DNA of 56,543 bases from Streptomyces sp. SAJ15 (GCF_007595705.1 NZ_NISY01000023.1:1-56543); one strand, 5' to 3'; positions 34,007 through 43,032 are shown, counted from the first letter of the stretch. Notes: generated from the letters alone by a model not told the origin. Numbers and translations are program-made.

Positions 34007-34405
34007 TCAGGACTCGTCCGGCCCGAGCTCGGACACGCCGCGCTCGACACAGAATTCGTTGCCCTCGGGGTCCGTCAGCACGACCCACCCCTTTCCCTCG
34101 CCGGTGCGTCGGTCGTCGACGACCCGCGCGCCGAGTCCGACCAGCCGCTCCACCTCGGCGTCGCGGGTCCCCGTGGTCGGCCGGATGTCGAGGTGGACGC
34201 GGTTCTTGACGGTCTTGCCCTCCGGCACCTCGATGAACAGCAGGCCGGGGACCGCTGGCTCCGGCGACTCGATCGCCACCGTCTCGGCCCCGGGCCTCGC
34301 GCCGTCCTCCAGCGCGTAGCCGGTGAGCTGGGACCAGAAGACCGCCTGGGCGTAGGCATCGTGGGCGTCGACGGTGATGTGGCGAACCGGGTTCTGATAC
34401 GACAT
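34007..34405 (-). CDS. VOC/glyoxalase-family protein
   Basis: A 132-residue vicinal-oxygen-chelate fold protein: HITVDAHDAYAQAVFWSQLTGYAL (N-terminal betaalpha unit with metal-type His), NRVHLDIRP and VVLTDPEGNEFCVERG. It is commonly annotated as a glyoxalase-like dioxygenase or resistance protein. The function is not predictable. Its ATG is preceded by GAGGGACAC. It is flanked by the cyclase-like gene downstream and the NlpC/P60 gene upstream on the same strand. Confidence 0.88.
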   Translation of the reverse strand: MSYQNPVRHITVDAHDAYAQAVFWSQLTGYALEDGARPGAETVAIESPEPAVPGLLFIEVPEGKTVKNRVHLDIRPTTGTRDAEVERLVGLGARVVDDRRTGEGKGWVVLTDPEGNEFCVERGVSELGPDES

Positions 34406-34494
34406 GGGTGTCCCTCAGGGCTGTTGGCCGGTGTTGTCTCACCGGCCAACGTAACCCCGCTCCCCGTAGCCCATACGACGGGTGACGGTGACGG

Positions 34495-34968
34495 TCAGCG
34501 CACCCGCCCGTAGAGGACGCTACGACTCCAGATCCTCTCCTTGCGGACCACCTCGCCGGACTTGGGGGAGTGCCAGACGCGGCCCGTGCCCGCGTAGATG
34601 CCCACGTGGTAGACGCGCCCGCCGGAGTGGAAGAAGACCAGGTCGCCGGGTTGCCGGGAGGCGGCGCGCACATGGCGGGTGTGGTTGTACTGCCCGGCCG
34701 CGGTGCGCGGCAGCCGCTTGCCGACCTTCCTGAAGGAGTAGTGGGTCAGTCCGGAGCAGTCGAACCGGTATGGCCCGGCGGCCCCGTACTGGTACGGCGA
34801 ACCCTTCTTCGAGGCGGCGATCTCCAGCGCTCGTGCGGAGGCGCCGAGCGCCTCGGCCTCACCGGTGAATCCGGGTGCGAGCACGCTGCCGCCGACGGCG
34901 GCGATGGCGAGTGCCGAGGCGGTTCCGGCCCGGGAGAAGAGAGCGGGGACACGTTTGCGCGCGTTCAT
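34495..34968 (-). CDS. secreted NlpC/P60-family peptidoglycan hydrolase
   Basis: A predicted exported cell-wall endopeptidase of 157 residues. A basic n-region (MNARKRVPALFSR) and hydrophobic core (residues 15-32) form a signal peptide. The NlpC/P60 domain has catalytic Cys71 in RFDCSGL, His121 in VYHVGIY and a third polar residue around His133 (VWHSP), and contains QPGDLVFFHSGG. It lacks LysM or SH3 domains. Only 17 bases separate the start codon from the last conserved helix of an upstream c-di-AMP riboswitch, and a CRP-type site lies further upstream. Synthesis is thus probably tied to cell-wall/osmotic (c-di-AMP) and cAMP signals, as known for Streptomyces rpfA. Confidence 0.93.
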   Translation of the reverse strand: MNARKRVPALFSRAGTASALAIAAVGGSVLAPGFTGEAEALGASARALEIAASKKGSPYQYGAAGPYRFDCSGLTHYSFRKVGKRLPRTAAGQYNHTRHVRAASRQPGDLVFFHSGGRVYHVGIYAGTGRVWHSPKSGEVVRKERIWSRSVLYGRVR

Positions 34969-34985
34969 GGCGCAGCCCTTCGTCA

Positions 34986-35160
34986 GCCGCCTGTGAGGGG
35001 AGTCCTGTCGGGTTCGGGCAGGCGAAGATGCCCGGCCGCCACGGCGGCTTCACCCCAAGGGGCGGGCCCTGACGACGGGCCGCCCCGATGTGCCTGGGTC
35101 CTCCACTCCCGCCGATCCACGGTGTCGACCAGACGCCCGGTGCGGCGGCGGGACTCGGCG
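34986..35160 (-). ncRNA. c-di-AMP (ydaO/yuaA-type) riboswitch
   Basis: On the minus strand the leader shows, in order, CGCCGAGTCCC, CACCGTGGATCGGCGGG, GGAGGACCCAGG, CTTGGGGTGAAGCC, then TGCCCGAACCCGACAGG and CTCACAGGCGGC. These are the conserved blocks of the ydaO c-di-AMP riboswitch in the usual order and spacing. It sits directly ahead of the NlpC/P60 gene. Its 3' end is so close to the start codon (17 bases, with GAAGGG between) that control of translation initiation is more likely than a separate terminator; that part is inference. Confidence 0.88.
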
Positions 35161-35254
35161 TCCGCCCGGACCGCCCCGCCGCGGCGGCGGGGGCTTGTCG
35201 TCCCAGGGATCGTCACGCACGACCGCCGCCGATACCGAGACGAAACGGTGTTAT

Positions 35255-35268
35255 GTGAGTCTCATCAC
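35255..35268. promoter_or_regulatory. CRP-type binding site
   Basis: GTGA-GTCTCA-TCAC matches the GTGA-N6-TCAC core of cAMP receptor protein sites exactly, with further symmetry outside (TATGTGA...TCACGTA). It lies about 90 bases upstream of the riboswitch and in the leader direction of the NlpC/P60 gene. CRP of Streptomyces is known to control cell-wall hydrolases and germination. The rest of 34969-35485 shows no gene. Confidence 0.6.
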
Positions 35269-35485
35269 GTATGGGCCGTTCGGGTGGACACATGGCTCTT
35301 GGTTGGGATCCGGTTTACCGTGCGGATGCCCGTACCAGCGGCGGAGCGTCATCTTCCGGCTCGCGAGTACGCACGGTGCGCAACTTTCCCACCCCGCGGC
35401 GGCGTAGCCGGGTGTCCCCCGAACGGCTCAACGGGGCCGGAGGTCGCCGCCCGGCGCGGCGGAGCGCGGGACGGTCGCAGAGTGA

Positions 35486-35782
35486 TCACTTTGGGGGGAC
35501 GGTCACCCGACCCGTGCGCCGTTCACCGTCCAGCACCCGCAGGGCGCGCGCCAGGGTGTGCGCGTGCAGTCGGTCTTCGCCGCGCTGGTGCATCAGGGTC
35601 AGCGCGTCCCTCAGCGCCGCGGACTTGGCGGCCAGGGCCTGCGCCGCGCGCAACGCCGCGTAGGTCTGGTCGCCGCGCGCCGGATTGATCCGGCCCAGCA
35701 GGTCCACCACGCCCAGATAGTGGTCGATCAGGTCCGCCTCCGCGCGGGTCAGCGCGGGCAGCGGGGGTAGCTCGGGGATCAC
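35486..35782 (-). CDS. small helical protein downstream of clpP
   Basis: A 98-residue protein, almost entirely helical (LTRAEADLIDHYLGVVDLLGRINPARGDQTYAALRAAQALAAKSAALRDALTLM and onwards), with no recognised family. The GTG start lies four bases after the clpP stop, so it is co-transcribed and probably translationally linked. It could be an accessory factor of this ClpP, but nothing in the sequence proves that. Confidence 0.65.
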   Translation of the reverse strand: MIPELPPLPALTRAEADLIDHYLGVVDLLGRINPARGDQTYAALRAAQALAAKSAALRDALTLMHQRGEDRLHAHTLARALRVLDGERRTGRVTVPPK

Positions 35783-35786
35783 GGGC

Positions 35787-36428
35787 TCACCGCCCCGGGG
35801 TCGGAGGAGTGGGGGGCTTACGGCTGGCGGTGATCTGGTCCACCAGGCCGTACGCCACCGCCGCGGGCGCGTCGAAGATCGTGTCGCGCTCGAGGTCCGC
35901 CCGGACCCGAGCCGGGTCCTGCCCGGTGTGCCGCGCCAGCATCTCCTCCAGCGTCTCCCGGGTGCGCAGCAGCTCCCGCGCCTGGATGGCCAGGTCCGAG
36001 GCCGTGCCCCGCGCCGGCTCGGCGAGCGCCGGCTGGTGGATGAGGATCCGCGCGTGGGGCAGCATCAGCCGCTTGCCCGGCGTGCCGGCGGCCAGCAGTA
36101 CCGAGGCGGCCGAGGCGGCCTGGCCCAGGCAGGCCGTCTCGATGTCGCAGGAGACGAAGTGCATGGCGTCGTAGATCGCCGTCATCGCGCTGAACGAGCC
36201 GCCGGGGGAGTTGATGTAGAGCGAGATGTCCCGGTCGGGGGCGGCGTACTCCAGGTGCATCAGTTGCGCGATCACGTCGTTGGCGCAGGTGTCGTCGATG
36301 GGGGTGCCGATGAAGACGATGCGCTCCGAGAGGAGCTTGGAGTAGGGGTCCAGGGTGTGGACGCCCGCGCCGGTGCGCTCGGTGAGCTCGGGCAGGACGT
36401 GGCGGGTGGTCGGGGTGGGATGGTCCAT
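35787..36428 (-). CDS. clpP: ATP-dependent Clp protease proteolytic subunit
   Basis: A 213-residue ClpP serine protease of the kind that forms chambers with ClpX/ClpC ATPases. The catalytic Ser is in CLGQAASAASVLLAAG, the His in LPHARILIHQPAL and the Asp in ERDTIFDAPAAVAYGLVDQI. INSPGGSFSAMTAIYDAM is the oligomer/substrate region. It differs from the ClpP1/P2 consensus (AAS-AAS in place of AASMGA), suggesting a secondary paralogue; which of ClpP3-P5 cannot be decided by eye. The start is ATG 36428 with GAGAGG, rather than ATG 36446. It is divergent from a Phd-like antitoxin gene and followed by a small helical protein. Confidence 0.92.
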   Translation of the reverse strand: MDHPTPTTRHVLPELTERTGAGVHTLDPYSKLLSERIVFIGTPIDDTCANDVIAQLMHLEYAAPDRDISLYINSPGGSFSAMTAIYDAMHFVSCDIETACLGQAASAASVLLAAGTPGKRLMLPHARILIHQPALAEPARGTASDLAIQARELLRTRETLEEMLARHTGQDPARVRADLERDTIFDAPAAVAYGLVDQITASRKPPTPPTPGR

Positions 36429-36482
36429 GGCTGCGGCACCTCTCATACGGGCCCCCGCGGCCGGGAGGCCGTCTGTAAAAAA

Positions 36483-36497
36483 TGTACAGGACGTACA
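36483..36497. promoter_or_regulatory. YefM/Phd-type operator in the clpP-antitoxin gap
   Basis: TGTACA at 36483-36488 and CGTACA at 36492-36497 form an inverted repeat (TGTAC-N5-GTACA) and a direct GTACAGG repeat. TGTACA hexamers are the known core of YefM-YoeB operators. The site lies 20 bases before the antitoxin ATG and 55 bases from the clpP start, close to a TGTAAAAAATG A-tract, so it could govern both directions. Confidence 0.6.
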
Positions 36498-36516
36498 GGC
36501 CGGTATGATGGCGAGC

Positions 36517-36816
36517 ATGGCCTACGAGATTTCGGTGACGCAAGCCCGGGCAGAGCTCGCGGAACTGATCAATCGCGTCGTCTACGGCGGTGAGCGGGTG
36601 GTGGTGACGCGCCACGGGCGCCCCCTTGTGGCCCTGGTCTCCGCCGCTGACCTGCAACGACTCGAAGGGGAGGCGGCTGAGGCGGAGGAGCAGGTGATCA
36701 GCACCGTCTCGGCCGTGCGTCCGACGGCGTCCGCTCCCCGCGAACGGCGGCGCTTCGGCATCGCCGCGGAACACCGCGGCCCGAACGCCGAGGGGCGTTC
36801 GGGCCGGGGAGGGTGA
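36517..36816 (+). CDS. Phd/YefM-family antitoxin, orphan
   Basis: A 99-residue Phd/YefM-type protein. It has AYEISVTQARAELAELINRVVYGGERVVVTRHGRPLVALVSAADLQRLE, the DNA-binding fold of the family, followed by an acidic toxin-binding-like segment and an unusual basic Ser/Pro/Gly-rich tail. ATGs at 36505 and 36508 are also in frame, and there is no clear ribosome site, so the message could be nearly leaderless. No toxin gene follows: the next gene is convergent. It shares its promoter region with clpP. Confidence 0.82.
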   Translation: MAYEISVTQARAELAELINRVVYGGERVVVTRHGRPLVALVSAADLQRLEGEAAEAEEQVISTVSAVRPTASAPRERRRFGIAAEHRGPNAEGRSGRGG

Positions 36817-36864
36817 GAGAGGTGGCCGGCGGGGCCGGGCCGGTGCGGCCCGGCCCCCGCGGGC

Positions 36865-37839
36865 TCAGGAGCTGAGCTTCCAGATGGCGTGCGCGATGGC
36901 GTCGCTGTTGGTGTCCAGCGCGGTGGCGTCGATGTTCGCCTTGCCGTCGCAGGACGAGTGGTAGCAGGGGTCGAAGGACTCGCCTGCCTTGCCGCCCCAC
37001 TTCTTCGCCTGTGCGGTGCTCTTCTCCGCCTCGGCGCCGCTGAAGACGCCGCCGACGCGCACCCCCGCGTCCTTGAACGGGGCGTGGTCGGAGCGGCCGT
37101 CGCCCTCGGTCTCCGGCTCCGTGACGATGTTCTTGGCCTGGTACCAGTCGGTGAAGGTCCGCTCCAGCTCCGGATCGTCGTCGTAGACGAAGTAGCCGGG
37201 GTTGGGCGAGCCCACCATGTCGAAGTTGAGATAGGCGTCGAGCTTGCCGAGGTCCGTGCGGTTCAGGTTCTCGACGTAGTGCGTCGAGCCGATCATCCCG
37301 TCCTCCTCGGCGCCCCACCAGGCGAAGCGCAGGTGCTTGGCGGGCTTGAGGTCGGCCTTGGCGACGGCCAGCGCCACCTCCCAGAGGGCGGCGGAGCCGG
37401 AGCCGTTGTCGTTGATGCCGGCGCCGCCGCGCACCGAGTCGAGATGGGCGCCGGCCATCACGACCTGCCCGGCGTCGCCGCCGCCGGGCCAGTCGGCGAT
37501 CAGGTTGTAGCCCTTGGCCCCGGAGTGGTCGAACTCCTGCACGGTCGTGGTGAATCCGGCCGCGTCCAGTCGGGACTTCAGCAGGTCGACCGATGCCTTG
37601 TAGCCGGGGCGGCCGTGGGCGCGGTTGCCGCCGTTGTTGTCGGCGACGGTCTGAAGCTCGCTCAGGTGCGCCTGGACCGCGGCGACGTCGATGTCCGGGG
37701 CGGCGGCCCGGGCGCGCGGGGCGGCCGTGTCGGAGGTGGTCGCCTGGGCGCCCCATGCGCCGCCCATGACCAGGGCGGTCAGCGCGGTGCAGGTGCCCGC
37801 GGCGAGCGTGGCGTGGCGCCAGGAAGGTATGCGAAACAC
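36865..37839 (-). CDS. secreted M28 zinc aminopeptidase (S. griseus aminopeptidase type)
   Basis: An extracellular di-zinc leucine-type aminopeptidase, 324 residues. The signal peptide spans residues 1-32 (basic start, hydrophobic core, AQA). Metal ligands and base are His132 (AGAHLDSV), Asp144 (INDNGSGS), Glu178/179 (WWGAEEDG), Asp207 (NFDMVG) and His252 (RSDHAPF). Cys292 and Cys297 would form the SGAP-type disulfide. I chose the GTG at 37839 because GGAG lies 7 bases upstream and it places the signal peptide at the terminus; upstream starts add 9-27 poorly fitting residues. Confidence 0.92.
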   Translation of the reverse strand: MFRIPSWRHATLAAGTCTALTALVMGGAWGAQATTSDTAAPRARAAAPDIDVAAVQAHLSELQTVADNNGGNRAHGRPGYKASVDLLKSRLDAAGFTTTVQEFDHSGAKGYNLIADWPGGGDAGQVVMAGAHLDSVRGGAGINDNGSGSAALWEVALAVAKADLKPAKHLRFAWWGAEEDGMIGSTHYVENLNRTDLGKLDAYLNFDMVGSPNPGYFVYDDDPELERTFTDWYQAKNIVTEPETEGDGRSDHAPFKDAGVRVGGVFSGAEAEKSTAQAKKWGGKAGESFDPCYHSSCDGKANIDATALDTNSDAIAHAIWKLSS

Positions 37840-38181
37840 AGATGGGCTCCGTAGTGATCGTGGGGGGTTGGTGCGGAGCGATGTTGATGCGGACATGAGG
37901 ATTTCCGGTTTGTTCGCCACTCGTCAAGAGCGAATACCGGACCGGTGGTCCCGGCAACCGGAGACGGCGGATGGCGGAACCGGCGTCTACCTGCGAGATC
38001 TCCCTCGGTGACGGCCGTGGAGGGCGAGTGGAATCCGGGACCGGGGAGACCCTTGGGAAGAACATGCGTTCCTGTATACGACTGCTTGACCATCAGCGGA
38101 GATCGCGTTAACGCCCCCGAAACGCCACCCAACTAGCCTGCCGGAAAAGGGCGTACGCGGCGGACAGGTGAGGTGGGGCGC
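37840..38181. other. divergent promoter region between the M28 aminopeptidase and urease genes
   Basis: No gene is seen in these 342 bases. The stretch is less G+C-rich than the flanking coding DNA near 37840-37930 and 38060-38140. A TTGACC at 38086-38091 is a possible -35 element for ureA, but the matching -10 (TAACGC at 38109) is poor. Urease regulation cannot be read from it. Confidence 0.4.
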
Positions 38182-38484
38182 GTGCAGTTGACCAGGCACG
38201 AACAGGAGCGGTTGCTCGTCCACGTGGCGGCCGACGTGGCCGAGAAGCGGCGCGCCCGCGGCGTACGGCTCAATCACCCGGAGGCGGTCGCGCTCATCAC
38301 CTCGCACATCCTGGAGGGTGCCCGCGACGGGCGTACGGTGGCCGAGTTGATGGACTCCGGACGCAAGGTGCTCACCCGCGACGAGGTCATGGAGGGCATC
38401 CCCGAGATGATCCACGACGTACAGGTCGAGGCCACCTTCCCGGACGGCACCAAGCTCGTGACGGTCCACGAGCCGATCGCCTGA
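38182..38484 (+). CDS. ureA: urease subunit gamma
   Basis: A 100-residue structural subunit of the nickel enzyme urease, which hydrolyses urea to ammonia and carbamate. It has the family pattern QLTRHEQERLLVHVAADVAEKRRARGVRLNHPEAVALI and DVQVEATFPDGTKLVTVHEPI. I use the GTG at 38182, giving VQLT, with AGGTGGGG upstream; a GTG three codons earlier is possible. It is the first gene of ureABCFGD. Confidence 0.96.
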   Translation: MQLTRHEQERLLVHVAADVAEKRRARGVRLNHPEAVALITSHILEGARDGRTVAELMDSGRKVLTRDEVMEGIPEMIHDVQVEATFPDGTKLVTVHEPIA

Positions 38485-38499
38485 CGGAGGGACATCCCG

Positions 38500-39045
38500 A
38501 TGATCCCCGGAGAGATCCACTACGCCGAGGGGCCGGTGCGGCTGAACGAGGGTCGGCCCGTCACCCGCCTCACCGTGCTCAACGCGGCCGACCGACCGGT
38601 GCAGGTCGGCTCCCACTACCACTTCGCCGAGGCCAACCCCGGGCTCGCCTTCGACCGCGCCGCGGCCCACGGCAGACGGCTGCACATCGCGGCCGGGACC
38701 GCGGTGCGCTTCGAGCCGGGCATCCCGGTCGAGGTCGAACTCGTGCCGCTGGCGGGCCTCCGCGTGGTGCCAGGGCTGCGCGGCGAGACCGCGGGCCCCC
38801 TCGACGGCCCCTCCGCGCCCGCGCCCGCGGAGGGCGTTTCGGCGGCCGGCGTACGCTCGGCCACGGAGCCGGCGGGGGACACGACGACGGCGGCGGACGC
38901 GGCGACGGCAGGGGACACGACGACGGCGGCGGACGCGGCGGCGGATTCGGGCGCGGCGACGGCGGGGGACACGACGACGTCGGCGGACGTGGCGGCGGAG
39001 TCGGACGCGGCGGCGGGGCCGGGGACGGCGGTGGACCATGGCTGA
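38500..39045 (+). CDS. ureB: urease subunit beta with repetitive C-terminal extension
   Basis: The first about 105 residues are a normal urease beta subunit (MIPGEIHYAEGPVRLNEGRP, VGSHYHFAEANPGLAFDR, GTAVRFEPG). The protein then continues for about 75 residues rich in Ala, Asp, Thr and Gly, including three GDTTT-(A/S)AD-type repeats, not found in typical UreB. It overlaps the ureC start by 8 bases. The extension may be disordered or a linker; its effect on the apoenzyme is unknown. Confidence 0.95.
   Translation: MIPGEIHYAEGPVRLNEGRPVTRLTVLNAADRPVQVGSHYHFAEANPGLAFDRAAAHGRRLHIAAGTAVRFEPGIPVEVELVPLAGLRVVPGLRGETAGPLDGPSAPAPAEGVSAAGVRSATEPAGDTTTAADAATAGDTTTAADAAADSGAATAGDTTTSADVAAESDAAAGPGTAVDHG
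38874..38995. repeat. degenerate repeats encoding the UreB tail
   Basis: Copies of GGGGACACGACGACG followed by CGGCGGACG occur starting near 38875, 38911 and 38966, separated by variable spacers. All are in the frame of ureB. Such repeats are prone to slippage, so the tail length may vary between strains. Confidence 0.75.
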
Positions 39046-40759
39046 GCTCAGCCGCGCCGCCTACGCGGACCTCTTCGGCCCCACGGTCGGCGACCGCGTC
39101 CGGCTGGCCGACACCGACCTGTTCGTCGAGATCGAGGAGGACCGCTGCGGCGGACCCGGCCGGGCCGGGGACGAGGCGGTCTTCGGGGGCGGCAAGGTGA
39201 TCCGCGAGTCGATGGGCCAGTCCCGGGCCGGCCGCGCCGACGGCGCCCCGGACACCGTGATCACCGGCGTCGTGGTGCTGGACCACTGGGGGATCGTCAA
39301 GGCCGACGTCGGGCTGCGCGACGGCCGGATCACCGCCCTCGGGAAGGCCGGCAACCCCGACACCATGGACGGCGTCCACCCCGACCTCGTCATCGGCCCC
39401 GAGACCGAGGTCATCGCGGGCAACGGCAGCATCCTCACCGCCGGCGCCATCGACGCCCATGTGCACTTCATCTGCCCCCAGCTGGTCGAGGAGGCGCTGG
39501 CGGCGGGCATCACCACCCTCGTCGGCGGCGGCACCGGACCCGCCGAGGGCAGCAAGGCGACCACCGTCACCCCCGGCGCCTGGCACCTCGCCCGGATGTT
39601 CGAGGCGATGGAGGCGTACCCGGTCAACGTCGGACTGCTCGGCAAGGGCAACACCGTGTCGCGGGAGTCGATGCGCGCCCAGCTGCGCGGCGGCGCCCTC
39701 GGCTTCAAGATCCACGAGGACTGGGGCGCCACCCCGGCCGTCATCGACGCCTGTCTGACGGTGTGCGAGGAGAGCGGGGCGCAGCTGGCCATCCACACCG
39801 ACACGCTCAACGAGGCGGGCTTCGTCGGCGACACCCTCGCCGCCGTCGCCGGGCGCACCCTCCACGCGTACCACACCGAGGGAGCCGGCGGCGGGCACGC
39901 GCCGGACATCATCACCGTGGTCTCGCTGCCCCATGTGCTGCCCAGCTCCACCAACCCCACCCGGCCGCACACCGTCAACACCGTCGAGGAGCACCTCGAC
40001 ATGCTGATGGTCTGTCACCACCTCAACGCCGCCGTCCCCGAGGACCTCGCCTTCGCCGAGTCGCGGATCCGCCCGAGCACCATCGCCGCCGAGGACGTGC
40101 TGCACGACCTGGGCGCGATCTCGATCATCTCCTCCGACTCCCAAGCGATGGGGAGGATCGGCGAGGTCGTGCTGCGCACCTGGCAGACCGCGCACGCCAT
40201 GAAGCGGCGGCGCGGCGCGCTGCCCGGCGACGGCGCCGCCGACAACCGCCGGGCGCGGCGCTATGTCGCCAAGTACACCATCAACCCGGCCGTGGCCCAG
40301 GGTCTCGACGACGAGATCGGCTCCGTCGAGCCCGGCAAACTCGCCGACCTGGTGCTGTGGGAGCCGGCCTTCTTCGGTGTCAAGCCGCGACTGGTCATCA
40401 AGGGCGGGCAGATCGCCTACGCGCAGATGGGCGACGCCAACGCGTCCATCCCCACCCCGCAACCGGTGTTGCCCCGACCGATGTTCGGCGCCGTCGGCCG
40501 CGCCCCGGCGAGCAACTCCGTCAACTTCGTGACCCAGGGCGCGCTCGACGACGGGCTCGTGGAGCGACTGGGCCTCGGTAAACGCTTCGCGGCCATCCGC
40601 TCCACGCGCGGCGTCACCAAGGCGGACATGCGGGAGAACGACGCCCTGCCGCACGTCGCGGTGGACCCCGACTCCTTCACCGTCACCATCGACGGCGACC
40701 CGGTCGAATCCGCACCCGCCGCGGAACTGCCCCTGGCCCAGCGCTACTTCCTGTTCTGA
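39038..40759 (+). CDS. ureC: urease subunit alpha
   Basis: The catalytic subunit, 573 residues. Nickel ligands are in AIDAHVHFICPQ, the carbamylated Lys is in GFKIHEDWGATPA, and further His ligands are in HTDTLNEAG and YHTEGAGGGHAPD. The flap/active His is in MVCHHLNAAVPEDLAFAESRIR and the Asp ligand in SSDSQAMGRIGE. All key residues are present, so the enzyme should be functional with UreA, UreB and the accessory proteins downstream. Confidence 0.97.
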   Translation: MAELSRAAYADLFGPTVGDRVRLADTDLFVEIEEDRCGGPGRAGDEAVFGGGKVIRESMGQSRAGRADGAPDTVITGVVVLDHWGIVKADVGLRDGRITALGKAGNPDTMDGVHPDLVIGPETEVIAGNGSILTAGAIDAHVHFICPQLVEEALAAGITTLVGGGTGPAEGSKATTVTPGAWHLARMFEAMEAYPVNVGLLGKGNTVSRESMRAQLRGGALGFKIHEDWGATPAVIDACLTVCEESGAQLAIHTDTLNEAGFVGDTLAAVAGRTLHAYHTEGAGGGHAPDIITVVSLPHVLPSSTNPTRPHTVNTVEEHLDMLMVCHHLNAAVPEDLAFAESRIRPSTIAAEDVLHDLGAISIISSDSQAMGRIGEVVLRTWQTAHAMKRRRGALPGDGAADNRRARRYVAKYTINPAVAQGLDDEIGSVEPGKLADLVLWEPAFFGVKPRLVIKGGQIAYAQMGDANASIPTPQPVLPRPMFGAVGRAPASNSVNFVTQGALDDGLVERLGLGKRFAAIRSTRGVTKADMRENDALPHVAVDPDSFTVTIDGDPVESAPAAELPLAQRYFLF

Positions 40760-40772
40760 CGGCCGGCCATCG

Positions 40773-41489
40773 ATGAACACCCCACCCGAGGCCGCCGGCC
40801 GTCCCACGGCGGCGCCGCGCCGCGCCGCGCTGCTGGTGCTGGCGGACGGCCGCTTCCCGGCCGGCGGCCACGCGCACTCCGGCGGTGCCGAGGCGGCGGT
40901 CCGAGCGGGCCGCGTCCACGACCCGGCGAGCCTGGAGGAGTTCTGCCGGGGCCGGCTGCACACCGCCGGGCTGACCGCGGCCGGGCTGGCCGCCGCGGCC
41001 GCCGCCGGCCTCGACCCGCTGCTGCTGGACGACGCCGCCGACGCGCGCACCCCCAGCCCCGCGCTGCGGGCGACCGCGCGACGGCTGGGCCGACAGATGG
41101 CGCGTGCGGTACGGGCGACCTGGCCGTCCCCGGAGCTGGACGCCCTGCTCGCCGCCCGCCCGCGCGGAGCCCACCAGCCCGTGGTGCTCGGGCTCGCCGC
41201 GCGGGCGGCGGGCCTGGCCCCGATCGACGCCGCCCACGCGGCGGGGTACGAGTCGGTCAGCGGGCCGGCCACCGCCGTCGTACGGCTGCTGAGCCTGGAC
41301 CCGTTCGACGCCACCGCGGTCCTCGCCCGGCTCGCCGGCGACCTGGACGCCGTCGCCGCGCGGGCGGCGGAAGCCGCCGAGCGGGCCCGGCACGAGGGCA
41401 CCGGCGCGCTGCCCGCCGCCTCCGCCCCGCTGCTGGACATCGCCGCCGAGCAACACGCCACCTGGCCCGTACGCCTCTTCGCCTCATGA
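40773..41489 (+). CDS. ureF: urease accessory protein UreF
   Basis: A 238-residue helical urease maturation factor that works with UreD and UreG in delivering nickel. It contains LLVLADGRFPAGGHAHSGGAE and the YESVSGPATAVVRLLSLDP region. It starts 13 bases after ureC. Confidence 0.93.
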   Translation: MNTPPEAAGRPTAAPRRAALLVLADGRFPAGGHAHSGGAEAAVRAGRVHDPASLEEFCRGRLHTAGLTAAGLAAAAAAGLDPLLLDDAADARTPSPALRATARRLGRQMARAVRATWPSPELDALLAARPRGAHQPVVLGLAARAAGLAPIDAAHAAGYESVSGPATAVVRLLSLDPFDATAVLARLAGDLDAVAARAAEAAERARHEGTGALPAASAPLLDIAAEQHATWPVRLFAS

Positions 41490-41538
41490 CCCGCGGCCGG
41501 CGCGCCGCCGGCCGTGACACCCTCACCCTGGAGCCGTC

Positions 41539-42227
<689 letters not shown>

Positions 42228-42231
<4 letters not shown>

Positions 42232-43028
42232 CGACCCTCGCGCCCGGGGCCTCCACACCGCGCGGGAGCACGACCGGCGCGGGCGTGCGGGCCGCCGCCC
42301 GGGTGGTCGCCGCGCCCGACGGACGCGGCGGCACCCGGCTGCCGACGCTGGCCGGCCAGGCGCCGTTCGCGCTCCGGCGGACCGGCGCCCGGGGCCGCGA
42401 GGCCCGGGTGAGCCTGGTCGGGGCCATGAGCGCGCCGCTGGGCGGCGACCGGCTGGAGCTCGCCGCGACCGTCGAGCCCGGCGCCGCGCTGTGCTTCACC
42501 ACCACCGCGGCCACGATCGCGCTGCCCGGCCGGGGCCCCGACCCCGCCGGCTACGACACCCGGCTGTCCGTGGGCGACGGCGCTGCGCTACGTTGGCTGC
42601 CCGAACCGCTGATCTCCGCCCGAGGCAGCGACCTGCGGCTGACCACCCGGGTCGAACTCGCCCCCACCGCCCGTCTCGTGCTCCGTGAGGAGCAGGTGCT
42701 GGGCCGGTCCGGCGAGGAACCGGGGCGGCTGGCCAGCCGGCTGACCGTCCACCACGGGGGGCGTCCCCTGCTCGACCAGGAACTGCGGTACGGTCCCGGG
42801 GTGCCCGGCTGGGACGGCGGCGCGGTGCTCGGCGGCCACCGGGCCGTGGGGCAACTGCTCGTCGTCGACCCGGCCTTGACGGACCGGCCGCCCGCCGTCG
42901 TGCCGCTCGGGGAGACGGCCGTGGTGACCCCGCTGGCCGGCCCGGCGCTGCTGGTCACCGCGGTCGCGCCGGACGCGCTGGCGCTGCGCGGGCTGCTCAA
43001 CCAGGCGTTCGAGCTCACAGCTTGGTAA
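42228..43028 (+). CDS. ureD: urease accessory protein UreD/UreH
   Basis: A 266-residue urease chaperone. The recognisable segments are VSLVGAMSAPLGGDRLELAATVEPGA, WLPEPLISARGSDLRLTTRVELAPTARLVLREEQVLGR and LLNQAFELTAW at the end. It starts with GTG overlapping the ureG stop and ends the ureABCFGD operon. Confidence 0.93.
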
Positions 43029-43032
43029 AGAA

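Noticed and set aside
38086..38114. TTGACC with TAACGC as a urease promoter
   Set aside because: The -10 match is poor and no other support is visible, so it is mentioned only as a possibility.
38579..41461. A minus-strand open frame of 960 codons
   Set aside because: It is antisense to ureB, ureC and ureF, all of which have complete family motifs.
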